Assembly: GCA_964291365.2 (NCBI GenBank)
Contig: OZ220020.1
Location: 248,001 to 312,000 of the forward strand
Reading direction: 5' to 3'
DNA length: 64,000 nucleotides
DNA from: JBDWFY01 sp964291365
GTDB taxonomy: Bacteria > Pseudomonadota > Alphaproteobacteria > Rhizobiales > Stappiaceae
Shown: piece by piece, positions 9,048-18,499 of the stretch
How the letters are laid out: the number at the start of each line of letters is the position of its first letter
How positions within the stretch are numbered: position 1 is the first letter of the stretch
Translations under genes and position numbers: made by a program
The notes under the pieces: model-generated
Seen by the model: the letters and a program-made list of their open reading frames with translations, nothing else
Databases searched by the model: none
What the model was told of the DNA's origin: nothing

Positions 9048-11219
9048 TCAAACAAATGACACTCCATGCTCCGTAAATGGTAACGAAGTTACCCGATTGC
9101 CGGTTGCCGCCGCAATTGCATTACCTAATGCAGGTGCTACTGGAGGTAATCCAGGTTCCCCCACACCCGATGGTTGTAACATAGAAGGTACGATATGAAC
9201 ATCAATATTCGGCATATCTGACATTCGAAGTAGTTCATAATCAAGGAAGTTTTCTTGATCTACAACGCCATCAGTTAGAGTGATTTGATTTCGCATCGCC
9301 GCACCCAGACCATAGCCAATTGCTCCTTCCATTTGTGCGACAATAACATCTGGATTAACTGCTATGCCACAATCAACTGCACAGGTGATGTTATCAATTT
9401 TGATATTGCCATCAACTATAGATACATCAGCAACTTCGGCAACATAAGTTCCAAATGATTTATGAAGCGCAACACCCCGTCCTTTACCTGCTGAAACTGA
9501 ACTTCCCCAATTCGATTTTTCAGCTACTAATTTCAATACACCGGCTAATCTCTTCTGATCTTCATCACCCTCGCTTAACAATTCTAACCGCAATTCAACG
9601 GGGTCACGTGATATTTTTTCAGCAATCATATCAATCGCTGTTTCCATTGCAAATGCGGTGTGAGTATGTCCTACAGATCGCCACCACGATGCTTTCATTG
9701 GCGATTCTATATCACTTAAACCTACTGAAAATGCCGGTATATTATAATGAGTGTCGTTGACTCCTTCTACTGAAGAATTGTCTACCCCATTAATCACCGC
9801 TATTGGTTCAAATGCGGTTCCCTTCATAATTGATTTCGCGGCGATTCGATGATCCCATCCGGTAATTTTTCCATCGTTATTTACACCAATCTTTACGCGA
9901 TGTGCTGCAATTGGACGATAATATCCACCTTTGATATCATCTTCACGAGTCCAAACTAGTTTAATTGGTATTTGTCCTCCCAACAATTTAAATGTCACAG
10001 CAGCTTCCGTATGGTAATCACTAGTTGGATTAGCCCGACGACCGAAAGACCCACCTGCAAACACAGTTTTGACTTGAACCTTATCAGGACTTAACCCAAG
10101 TATAGCACCGATAGCTGGTTGCACAGCTCCTGGCATTTGACAGCCATCGTACACCATTACCCCATCACTAGTTGGTTCAATGACACAATTCAGCGGTTCC
10201 AGTGGAGCATGAGCTAAAAATGGTGCAAGAAAATCAAACTCAATCGTATGATCACTTCCCTGAATTGCGCTGGCAGTGGCATCAAAGTCGGTAGTTTCAG
10301 TAGTCTTATACGTTGGATTTTCAAGTGAGTCAAATGCTTTGCTTTGCAATTCAGCTGTACTGCGAGTCTCTGCCCCTGAAAAATCCCAATCTACAGATAT
10401 TGCATCTCGAGATTTCTTAACTGCCCATGTATTTTTTGCATAAACGGCAACACCAGTATTATCAGGCATTGCTTTTGCATCAACAAAACCAAAAACATTC
10501 TTAGCTGCACTTGCATCAAATGATGTTAACACTCCTCCGAATTTTGGACTTCGAATTATACCAACATAAACCACTCCCGGCACCTTAATGTCCATAGCAA
10601 ATTTTGCTGAACCATCTGTTTTTGCAGAGGAATCTTGCCGTGGAATTCTCTTCCCAATAAACTTGAATTCTGCGTGTTCTTTCAAATTAGGCTGGTCAGT
10701 TGGTGTAAGTTCCAAAGCTGCTTTAGCAACTTCTCCAAAATGTGCCGTATGATTACCTGAACTCAAAATACTGTCTTCTACTTTAACAGAATCTGGACTG
10801 ACACCCCACAGATCTGCCGCAGCTCGCACCAATAAATCGCGCGCGACAGCACCAGCTTCGCGATACTGCATAAATGAATTCGCCATCGCAGTTGAACCGC
10901 CGGTTCCCTGCAAACCAAATAGTAAATTCCCATAAATTGCACTATTTGCCGGTGCAAATTCAAAATTGACCTTTGACCAATCTGCATCAAGTTCTTCAGC
11001 AATTAATGTCGTTAATCCTGTAGTAACTCCTTGCCCCATTTCAAAATGCTTAATAATAGCAGTCACAGTACCATCAGCATTTATTTTTACGAATGGATTT
11101 AATTGTGCATCAGCTGTGCCTGATGCCATTATTCCTTTGGCATTTAAACCAATTACTAGGACCGCAGAAGTTGAAGCAACTCCTTTCAAAAATCCTCGTC
11201 TTGTTGTCTGAATATTCAT
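9048..11219 (-). CDS. Molybdopterin-binding subunit, isoquinoline 1-oxidoreductase beta-like
   Basis: The 723-residue large subunit belongs to the xanthine dehydrogenase/isoquinoline oxidoreductase family. It begins with a twin-arginine signal (TTRRGFLKGVAST, residues 5-17), so the complex is probably exported folded to the periplasm. Cofactor-binding motifs include GLQGTGGSTAMA, HAPLEPLNC, GGSFGRRANPTSDYH and, near the end, GVGEPGLPPVAPALGNA with the conserved active-site glutamate region. Start and stop abut the [2Fe-2S] subunit gene, so the two form an IorAB-type operon that would pass electrons to a cytochrome. The true substrate (an aldehyde or N-heterocycle) cannot be read from sequence. 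Confidence 0.85.
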   Translation of the reverse strand: MNIQTTRRGFLKGVASTSAVLVIGLNAKGIMASGTADAQLNPFVKINADGTVTAIIKHFEMGQGVTTGLTTLIAEELDADWSKVNFEFAPANSAIYGNLLFGLQGTGGSTAMANSFMQYREAGAVARDLLVRAAADLWGVSPDSVKVEDSILSSGNHTAHFGEVAKAALELTPTDQPNLKEHAEFKFIGKRIPRQDSSAKTDGSAKFAMDIKVPGVVYVGIIRSPKFGGVLTSFDASAAKNVFGFVDAKAMPDNTGVAVYAKNTWAVKKSRDAISVDWDFSGAETRSTAELQSKAFDSLENPTYKTTETTDFDATASAIQGSDHTIEFDFLAPFLAHAPLEPLNCVIEPTSDGVMVYDGCQMPGAVQPAIGAILGLSPDKVQVKTVFAGGSFGRRANPTSDYHTEAAVTFKLLGGQIPIKLVWTREDDIKGGYYRPIAAHRVKIGVNNDGKITGWDHRIAAKSIMKGTAFEPIAVINGVDNSSVEGVNDTHYNIPAFSVGLSDIESPMKASWWRSVGHTHTAFAMETAIDMIAEKISRDPVELRLELLSEGDEDQKRLAGVLKLVAEKSNWGSSVSAGKGRGVALHKSFGTYVAEVADVSIVDGNIKIDNITCAVDCGIAVNPDVIVAQMEGAIGYGLGAAMRNQITLTDGVVDQENFLDYELLRMSDMPNIDVHIVPSMLQPSGVGEPGLPPVAPALGNAIAAATGNRVTSLPFTEHGVSFV

Positions 11220-11681
11220 TTAACCCTCCATTTTGTCAGCTGCAAGGTGGATCGCAGCACGAATTCGTCGATAAGTTGCACAACGACACGCGTTGCCACT
11301 CATATAATCATCAATATTCTCGTCAGACGGCTTTGGTTCTTCTGATAACAAACCAATCGCTGACATGATTTGACCTGATTGACAATAACCACACTGAACG
11401 ACATCAAGTTCGTTCCATGCTTCTTTTACTGAATCAGCGACCTTACCTTGTACACCTTCAATTGTTACAACCTCTGAACCATCAACATCTTCAATGGCTG
11501 TCACACATGAACGAGTAGGTACTCCATCAACATGTACTGTGCAAGCACCACATGACGCGACCCCACAACCGAACTTTGTACCGGTAAGATCCAATTCGTC
11601 TCTAAGAACCCATAATAATGGAGTATCAGATTCTACATCCAAACTTTGCTTGGTTCCATTGATTGTTAGATTTATAGACAT
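11220..11681 (-). CDS. [2Fe-2S] subunit, isoquinoline 1-oxidoreductase alpha-like
   Basis: The 153-residue protein has two iron-sulfur clusters. The plant-type cluster is in FGCGVASCGACTVHV with the fourth Cys in RSC, and the second is in CGYCQSGQ...ACRCATYRRI. The start is placed at 11681 because GGAGGT lies 9 nt upstream; a frame-extending ATG at 11720 has no such support. It transfers electrons for the molybdopterin subunit encoded immediately downstream without a gap. There is no separate FAD subunit, which is normal for the IorAB subgroup. It lacks its own signal and would be co-exported with the Tat-tagged partner. Confidence 0.88.
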   Translation of the reverse strand: MSINLTINGTKQSLDVESDTPLLWVLRDELDLTGTKFGCGVASCGACTVHVDGVPTRSCVTAIEDVDGSEVVTIEGVQGKVADSVKEAWNELDVVQCGYCQSGQIMSAIGLLSEEPKPSDENIDDYMSGNACRCATYRRIRAAIHLAADKMEG

Positions 11682-12024
11682 GAAGTATTTACCTCCAATT
11701 TGCTGTTTAAATAGTTTCATACTAACGAAACCGTGAAATTACTATTTGAATAGTAATCGAAAAAAATTGACCAAACTTAACTGTTTACATTTATTTTATT
11801 TGTTCTCTCATTATTAGTTTATATTGTAAGTGGGTTAAATCCAAAAATAAAATTTTGTCAAGTTATTAGTTTAACATGTTACCTAAACCTTAATATGTTT
11901 GGAAGTTTAATGTGAAAGCCAGTATTCTTAGTTGAATCCTTTTCTGGGTTTTTAGTTTTGATTCATTCAATCAATTTCCATGCTAATTTTCTCAATAAAT
12001 CTAGTTTGTTGTAGTATCTTGGTC
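11682..12024. other. Intergenic region upstream of the iorAB-like operon
   Basis: This 343-nt gap lies between the leftward iorA start and the end of the leftward DUF2125 gene. It should contain the iorAB promoter. I see no gene or strong hairpin. Confidence 0.35.
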
Positions 12025-13087
12025 TTAGTTGTGTTGTTCAAGCGATAATGGTGGTATATTTCCTACTGGAAAAACCCCGATCTTGATAGCACCGTTTACA
12101 ATTTTGATAGGTATCTCTCTTCCTGAAATTCCATCTTTATCTTGTGTTGGGAATCCAGAAATAATTGTTGGAAGTAAAGTATTAATCATTTCGGTATAAT
12201 CAGGTAAATTGCTTCCTAATATTGATACCAATTTTTCATAATTTGCTATCCATAATCTTAATTTACCAAACAATAATCCATTCTCGGAGAAATTCATTTC
12301 ACCACTTAAGTCAATTTCTACTCCTCCCATCGCTAAATTTACCTCCTTAATCTGCACCTCACCACCTTGTTTTAGATATCCTTCTATTAACTTTTCGCTC
12401 GGTCCATCTATAATTTCTTCACCAATAGGAACATGAATTCCGATATCAATCTTTCCAGATTGTTCAGCGTCAATTCCAATTAAGTTTGGCAATAAGTCAC
12501 GAACTTTTAAATTGAATGTGTAACCATGAGAATCAGCTTCACCTTGAAGTCCCCCACTTGTTTCAAACTCGCCTAAATTCAAAACTTCAAATACATCTCC
12601 AATCAAAAATTTCACCGAATTAATCCGAACGGTAAAACCAAAATTTGAAATATCAGTATTAGCCAGAATCAGATCCCAATTTCCTGTTACCGATGCAGGT
12701 AAATTTAGGTCGGGAAGATCAGCTGTAAGCGGAGAATCTACTTCAAGAAAAAACTGAGTAGGATTAAAAATTGATACCTTTCCTCGCAATTCCTGAATGG
12801 TCAAAATAGGTTGCCCTATTGCACTAATTGAAAAAATCTCGCAAGTCACATGCATTCGAAATGGAAATCCACTAGGTACGTAAGTCTGCACATGCCAAAT
12901 CTTGTCCCTGTTGAGAGAATTCAACAAACGAATCCTCAATTGCAGAGTTAATTTGGCTGGCTATGAAAAACCAACCACCAATCCATACTGTGAATATTAA
13001 CGCAATGAAACATTCAAGTACAATAAACGGCCATCTTTTCCAAAATGGTTTCTTTGGCTTTTCACTTGGAATTACTTCATTAGACAC
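12025..13087 (-). pseudogene. DUF2125 protein, frameshifted
   Basis: Two overlapping frames make up one DUF2125-like protein. The first 71 codons (13087 to 12872) have a cytoplasmic N-terminus, one membrane helix (PFIVLECFIALIFTVWIGGW) and then a periplasmic helix ending QGQDLACADLRT. The second frame resumes with SGFPFRMHVTCEIF, the SGFPFR signature seen after the first strands of the family, and runs to 12025. One extra base near 12873-12880 (CGTACCTAGT on the coding strand) would explain the break. Family members are about 330-350 residues, membrane-anchored and of unknown function in Alphaproteobacteria. Either the gene is recently inactivated or the assembly has an indel. Confidence 0.75.
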
Positions 13088-13269
13088 TATTGCACCTCAA
13101 TTTTTATAAGAGATTAACACGGTACATTGTATTAACTTTATTATTTTTTACCAATTCAGCTATTAATTTCATAAAACTTTTTAATTCTTAATAACAATAT
13201 TTTGTCAATTACCCCATAATTTGAATATTAACCCGTAATCAATAGATATTAAAATAGATTTTAAAGGAG

Positions 13270-13313
13270 TTGTAAAGAAAAATATTGTAAAGTTTTGTAA
13301 AATTTTGTAAAGT
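13270..13313. repeat. TTGTAAAG direct repeats, 10-bp period
   Basis: TTGTAA occurs at 13270, 13285, 13295 and 13305. The last three are exactly one helical turn apart, as units ATTGTAAAGT, TTTGTAAAAT and TTTGTAAAGT. The array lies between the end of the dehydratase gene and the promoter region of the DUF2125 gene. It could be a protein-binding site or chance in AT-rich DNA. Confidence 0.45.
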
Positions 13314-13356
13314 TTGAAGTTCCGTCATTCATTTCAATTAAATTCCAGACTCTATT

Positions 13357-14352
13357 CTAATGCTTTTCATCGCTGTTTAGACATTTATTCAACATTTCAG
13401 GATCAATATTACCACCAGAAAGTACAACTACTGTGGTTTGTCCTTTTACTGCTAATTTTTTTGCTAGAACGGCCGCAAGTCCAGCTGCACCACCAGGTTC
13501 AACAATTAACTTAAATTTCTCAAATGCATAGCTTACCGCTGATGCAACTTCAATATCTGAGACGACAAGACCTCTAGAAACTCTAGACTTATTGATTTCA
13601 AAGCACAACTCACCAGGCGACAAAGCAAGTAGCGCATCACAAATTGAACCGCTCAATTTTTTATTCTGCTCTCGATTACCACTAATAAACGATCGCGCAT
13701 GATCATCAAACTCAGTTGGCTCAACTGTATACAATTTCGTAGTTGGAGACTTTTCAGAAAGTACTAGCGCGCTTCCGGCCGTCAATCCACCACCACCAGT
13801 ACAAACCAAATAATTATCTGCTTCAACACCTCTATTTTCGAGTTGCTCCAAAACTTCCAATGCAGAAGTTCCTTGACCAGCAATAATTTTTGCGTCGTCA
13901 TAGGGATGAACTAGTATTCCATTAGTCTTCTTACATATGGAACGCGCAATCTTTTCTCGATCTTCCTTAACTCGATCATAAAGTATCACTTCTGCACCGT
14001 AATTTTGGGTATTTTGAATCTTTATTTTAGGGGCATCAGCTGGCATTACAATACTTGCTTTTATACCGAGTAATTTTGCAGCTAGTGCAACCCCTTGTGC
14101 ATGGTTACCAGACGAACACGCGACAACTCCATTTTGCCGGTCAATCTTTGGAATTGAAGTTAGTTTGTTTAGTGCACCACGAAATTTGAACGAACCCGAT
14201 CGTTGCATATTTTCCGCTTTCAAATACACTGACCCCCCAACATGTTCATCCAACACCGGAAAATTTATTAATGGAGTTTGCATTGTAATGCGTTGAATCA
14301 AACTATGTGCAATAACTATATCTTTGTACTCTGGTTGCCTTCGAGCTTTCAA
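13357..14352 (-). CDS. PLP-dependent threonine/serine dehydratase
   Basis: The 331-residue fold-type II PLP enzyme has its Schiff-base lysine in SGSFKFRGALNKL. The SSGNHAQG substrate loop and the phosphate-cradle GGGGLTAGS are also present. There is no C-terminal ACT domain, so it resembles catabolic threonine dehydratase (TdcB) or serine racemase/dehydratase rather than biosynthetic IlvA. The frame is open to 14433, but the extra 27 residues are unlike the family. A TTG at 14352 preceded by GGAG and a 7-nt spacer fits best. It would yield 2-oxobutanoate or pyruvate plus ammonia. It appears to be transcribed alone. Confidence 0.8.
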   Translation of the reverse strand: MKARRQPEYKDIVIAHSLIQRITMQTPLINFPVLDEHVGGSVYLKAENMQRSGSFKFRGALNKLTSIPKIDRQNGVVACSSGNHAQGVALAAKLLGIKASIVMPADAPKIKIQNTQNYGAEVILYDRVKEDREKIARSICKKTNGILVHPYDDAKIIAGQGTSALEVLEQLENRGVEADNYLVCTGGGGLTAGSALVLSEKSPTTKLYTVEPTEFDDHARSFISGNREQNKKLSGSICDALLALSPGELCFEINKSRVSRGLVVSDIEVASAVSYAFEKFKLIVEPGGAAGLAAVLAKKLAVKGQTTVVVLSGGNIDPEMLNKCLNSDEKH

Positions 14353-14491
14353 TTTATTTCTCCATTTAATTCTAAATTTTATGATAGCTAAGTATAGAAA
14401 AAAACAGTATTTCTGTATATCGTTTGTAATCAAAACTCATTATAATCAAGAATAGAATCCATATAGCTAGACTGTTCGGAACTACTAATTG

Positions 14492-15601
14492 TTAAATTTT
14501 TGCCGAACTACCTGTTAATTGAACATTTTTGATTAGACCTGACTGTGCGTCAATAGTTAAAGCAACAGATCCATAGTCCAAAATTAGTGAATCAAAAAAT
14601 ATATTTTGATCTTTAGTAGCTAGTATATGTTGTGCATTGACCATTGATGACATTTTTGTAGTTCCAGTACTAGTTATATAAATGTCCGTAGACAGCTCTT
14701 TCAAGCGATTCAAACCAGATTGGGTTGGAAGTTTTGTTTTACCATTTAAAAAGGGTGTAACAATTACAGTAGTTCTCGGATTCAGTACCTTGCCCCAAAG
14801 TTCCTCTGAATGTGAATTTTCTGACCCATGATGAGCGGCTTTAAAAACGTGCGGTCGAATGAGGAAATTCTTTCGACTCTCAACTATGTTTTGCCAACCA
14901 GATTTTTTATTTTTGGAATTCTCAACATCTGCACCAAGCAATATTGAAAAATCACCTATAGATATTAGCGTGGCAATTGACAATGCATTTTGTGATTTTG
15001 GATATAGTCGCCTAATTGGAACAGTAATTCCAATATTGTTGGTTCTAATTTCATTCACGAATCCAGTAATACCTGCAATAAAGTCGTCATATTGATAATC
15101 TGAAGGTGAAAGAGCTAGAACTTCAACGCTATTTTAGTGAGATAATATATCTGAGTCACAAGACCATATTTTCTTATTCTGAGTTATTGGAATTGGCACC
15201 CGTCGCCGCTCTCTCAAAACTTTGAGACACTTTAACATCTCAGTACCACCACGGTCCAATTTTGAATTAATCTCTAACTCAGCTGATTGTAGGTATGCAA
15301 AAAACTCTGTCTTGCGCAACGCAGCAGAAATTGCAATGTCCGCAGATTCGCACTCAAGAATAATTTGCTCTAACCCTCTTATATGGTCATCATGCCAATG
15401 AGTTGCAATAACTGCAACCACCTCCGACTTCAAGTTTACACCTATTTGATTCAAGTAATTCAATGAAATTGGAAAATTATTTACGTCCACACAGGAATCA
15501 ACCATAATCCATTTTCTACTACCTAAGTGAACTAAAATACTTTCACCATAACCTGGCCCAAACACTACGAGCTGGATCTCATTCTCCCCGGGGTGTTTCA
15601 T
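14492..15601 (-). pseudogene. ComEC-like MBL hydrolase, MBL cassette 2, in-frame ochre stop
   Basis: This is the second copy of the cassette MBL gene. From the ATG at 15601 it reads MKHPGENEIQLVVFGPGYGE, has the zinc motif THWHDDH, and meets TAA at 15136-15134 right after SDILSH. The same frame continues NSVEVLALSPSDYQYDDF and on through LLGADVE and HHGSENSH to 14492. The intact paralogue reads MSHQKRVVISALSPSNYQ here, so the TAA sits exactly where a glutamine is found: one C-to-T change from CAA. An internal ATG at 15058 could start the C-terminal half, but splitting an MBL fold at this point would separate the zinc ligands. Probably inactivated unless read through. Confidence 0.8.
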
Positions 15602-16208
15602 CATCCCAGTTAATTCCATCTAAGCACTCCTTTGCTAATTCTAGTGCACTATTCATACCCTTAGCCGTATAGGCAGGCATTTGTCGCAAACAAATATCTG
15701 AAACATATTTTGTTTGACCATCTGCAAACTCTTTAACTCCTAAAATCCATCTAATAATCGAGCCAATTTCAATACGTTCTTGATCCATTTTTGGTAACAT
15801 TGAAAAGTTAAATTTAGCCACATTCAATGCTAACCCGTGTTCATCCTCCACATTTGTAAGGAAGACAAAGAAAGAGTCACCATCTATTTCTTGCACATAG
15901 CCTTCCCATTCAGAAATAAGAGTGAATTTTTCGTTTTGATAAATTTCATTTTCAGTTGTAGGCAAATACGATTCACTAATATTACCAACTTGTGGGAAAT
16001 TGAATGACATTTTAGTGATTTCCTCTTCCTCCTTCTTAGGTTTCACAAGAGCTAATACCAATTGGTCAGATTCAATCTCTGCCAATGAACTACGAATAGA
16101 CTCAGCCTCTGCATTCAGCGTTTTCTCATTATTTTGTGAAAAAACACTTTCAACACGTTTAGCGTTTTGACCACTGTTAATAAAAATCTCGGCATGAACA
16201 CTTTGCAT
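15579..16208 (-). CDS. Uncharacterised middle protein of MBL cassette 2
   Basis: The 209-residue homologue of the 191-residue middle protein of cassette 1 has matching features. They are SEWEGYVQEIDGDSFFVFL, FNFSMLPKMDQERIEIGSII with RW, and a C-terminal helix ALELAKECLDGI. The N-terminal third is charged and differs between copies. It is predicted soluble, with a compact beta-rich C-terminal domain. It starts 2 nt after the upstream gene ends and overlaps the MBL start region by about 20 nt, so the cassette is one operon. Function is unknown. Confidence 0.68.
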   Translation of the reverse strand: MQSVHAEIFINSGQNAKRVESVFSQNNEKTLNAEAESIRSSLAEIESDQLVLALVKPKKEEEEITKMSFNFPQVGNISESYLPTTENEIYQNEKFTLISEWEGYVQEIDGDSFFVFLTNVEDEHGLALNVAKFNFSMLPKMDQERIEIGSIIRWILGVKEFADGQTKYVSDICLRQMPAYTAKGMNSALELAKECLDGINWDDETPRGE

Positions 16209-16210
16209 TC

Positions 16211-16897
16211 TTAAATTTTCTCCAATACTGTGTTACAAATTCGTTCAACTTCCACAGATCGTACTTGGTATTCACCATCAATTAACTTAGTATATTCAAT
16301 GATTGTCTGATCACCTGAATCTAAAAAATATGTAAAACTAACATCTATATAGAGTCCAACATTTTTTTCAATTGAAATTGAGGGTTCAATTCTAGTTGTC
16401 TTGAATAAAGATCCATTTGTAATCTCTTCTTTTGCAGTCATTCTTAAACTATTTAAACCTGAAACTCCATCAAGTCCTCCATTTTGCATCTCTTTCCCAA
16501 ACTCTCCCCACTGATCAGTTGGGGCGAGTTTCTCGAAGATATCTCGACGTACAGATTTTTTTCTCAAATTAATGTGCATGTATTTGCTAAACATAATTGA
16601 GCGCGAAGGTGTATGCGGTAACAACTCTGCAATTTTCTTTACCCTATTCAAAATACTAAAGTCAAATTCTGTCATAGAATCTATCTGAAATCGGTCTTGA
16701 TTTATTAAATAGTGTACTCCTGAAATTGAGAATTCAGCTACAGTTTTATGACAAACAATGACATTGATATTATCCTCAGATAACCCATCACTATTCTCAA
16801 TTTGATTTTGCAAAACCCAAGTCGGATGGAAAATTGAAGGGTTAAAATCTCCAGCAATGTGCACCAAAACACCAGAAATTTCAGGTTTATTTGCCAT
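16211..16897 (-). CDS. Uncharacterised first protein of MBL cassette 2
   Basis: This 228-residue homologue of the 221-residue first protein of cassette 1 shares AGDFNPSIFHPTWVLQNQIE near its N-terminus, an SRSIMFSKYMHINLRKK stretch in the middle and LNSLRMTAKEEITNG. Sequence divergence from the cassette 1 copy is large, so the two cassettes are old relatives rather than a fresh duplication. It has no membrane helix, signal peptide or known catalytic motif. Function is unknown. Confidence 0.68.
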   Translation of the reverse strand: MANKPEISGVLVHIAGDFNPSIFHPTWVLQNQIENSDGLSEDNINVIVCHKTVAEFSISGVHYLINQDRFQIDSMTEFDFSILNRVKKIAELLPHTPSRSIMFSKYMHINLRKKSVRRDIFEKLAPTDQWGEFGKEMQNGGLDGVSGLNSLRMTAKEEITNGSLFKTTRIEPSISIEKNVGLYIDVSFTYFLDSGDQTIIEYTKLIDGEYQVRSVEVERICNTVLEKI

Positions 16898-17587
16898 AAT
16901 TTTCCCCGCAAGTGTAATCGACTAAAAACAGTATATTTGTACTAAAATAACTTTCAAGACATTTCAACAATTTAATTCACAACCTTTACTAATTCTATAG
17001 TCTCAACTTAAACTACGAATCTTATTAGTTAAAACAGAAAATTGATAGGACATGAATATTTGTTGAATTGACTTTTTGATTTCCATAAACAAGACTAATG
17101 TATTCCTCAAGTTGTTACATCATTCAATTTTCAGAATAATTATGAGTAGCAAGAATTTTAATTCGCAAAGTACATGAAATAGGAATGTCATATTTTCAAC
17201 TATAGTATTGAAAAAAGTCTAGTTACTAATCAAAGTGACTGGTTTTCGAAAAAGCTATGAACCCCCTTTTTAGACTCCGCAACTATACTTACAACTCTCT
17301 CTTTCTAAAAACTTAAAATCTATAAGATCAATTTTTTACCAAACAACTATCTATTTGAAAGTCTAAATTGTAGACGCGATGAATTTTTATGAACACAACA
17401 TACAATTGGTAATAGATAAATTAATCACATGACTTCATCAAATAGTTAATCTTCCAATTGGCTTGATGGTCTGAAAGATAAAATTTACAACTGCCGAAAT
17501 TAAACACTTTTTTAATTGCAAATCAACATCCACATTTCTATACTAATTCTAACTTTAACTGTACTTGTAATTTGAGCTTATTAAACT
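16898..17587. other. Long intergenic region
   Basis: This is a 690-nt AT-rich stretch between divergent MBL cassette 2 and the SDR gene. I find no open frame, tRNA, inverted repeat or homology to neighbouring genes. It must contain promoters for both sides. Its length is unusual for this compact window and it may hold decayed sequence. Confidence 0.4.
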
Positions 17588-18367
17588 ATGGAACTTGGAA
17601 TTTCAGGAAAAAAAGCAATTGTTTGTGCATCCAGTCGTGGATTAGGACTGGGTTGCGCACAAGCTTTAGCTAATGCCGGCTGTGAATTAGTTATCAATGG
17701 TCTAGATAAACAACGTCTAGCAAAGACTGCTGATTCACTCAAAGCTGAGTTCAATGTAAAAATAACGCCAGTTGTAGCTGATGTTTCAACATCGGAGGGA
17801 CAAGAGCAGCTACTTAATGCATGTTCTCAACCTGATATCCTAGTAAATAACAATGGTGGACCACCTAGACGCGATTTTAGAGAATTAGATCGTGAAAAAA
17901 TAATTGAAGGTGTTGTTCAGAATATGGTGACTCCAATTGAATTAATCAAAGCAGTTATAGATGGCATGGCTGAACGGGAATTTGGACGAATTGTCAACAT
18001 TACCTCCCTTTCCGTTAAAACTCCAATTGAAGGTTTAGACCTTTCAAGTGGTGCTCGAGCTGGATTAACTTCGTTTATGGCTGGGGTTTGTCGACAATTT
18101 GCTGCGAAAAATGTTACGATTAATCACCTCCTTCCCGGCAAAATGGACACTGATCGACTTCAAGGTGGATTAGCCCGTAGTGCGGAAAGTACAGGACGTA
18201 GCATCGAGTCCGTTACCCAGGAACAAATGAGCGAAATACCAGCCAACCGATTTGGCAACGCACAAGAATTTGGGCAAGTTTGTGCATTTCTTTCATCAAT
18301 TCACGCATCTTACATTACTGGTCAGAATTTTTTGGTAGATGGGGGATTATTCGCAAGTGCCTTCTAA
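17588..18367 (+). CDS. SDR-family protein lacking the YxxxK catalytic pair
   Basis: The 259-residue Rossmann-fold protein has the nucleotide-binding motif CASSRGLGLGCAQAL, the VNNNGGPP motif and a serine in IVNITSLSV. Where classical short-chain dehydrogenases carry YxxxK it reads LDLSSGARAGLTSF, so the catalytic Tyr and Lys are missing. A subgroup with an SNGARAGLTGF-like sequence exists in proteobacteria, as I recall, so this is a family trait rather than damage. It may be annotated as 3-oxoacyl-ACP reductase, but that activity is doubtful here. Transcribed alone, followed by a hairpin. Confidence 0.75.
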   Translation: MELGISGKKAIVCASSRGLGLGCAQALANAGCELVINGLDKQRLAKTADSLKAEFNVKITPVVADVSTSEGQEQLLNACSQPDILVNNNGGPPRRDFRELDREKIIEGVVQNMVTPIELIKAVIDGMAEREFGRIVNITSLSVKTPIEGLDLSSGARAGLTSFMAGVCRQFAAKNVTINHLLPGKMDTDRLQGGLARSAESTGRSIESVTQEQMSEIPANRFGNAQEFGQVCAFLSSIHASYITGQNFLVDGGLFASAF

Positions 18368-18387
18368 ATTGAGAATTCTCTCAATTT
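18366..18387 (+). terminator. Hairpin overlapping the SDR stop codon
   Basis: A 9-bp stem, AAATTGAGA and TCTCAATTT with a 4-nt loop, begins in the stop codon and is followed by T-rich sequence (TTGGTTCCCATTTTTG). It is probably an intrinsic terminator for the SDR gene. Confidence 0.55.
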
Positions 18388-18499
18388 TGGTTCCCATTTT
18401 TGCATTTTACAAAGCACACTTTCTTTAAATATCAAATTTTTTTAACAAAAAATGTGTCGGTATTTTTGTCCAAGTAAAACTAAGAACAAAAAAATAAAT

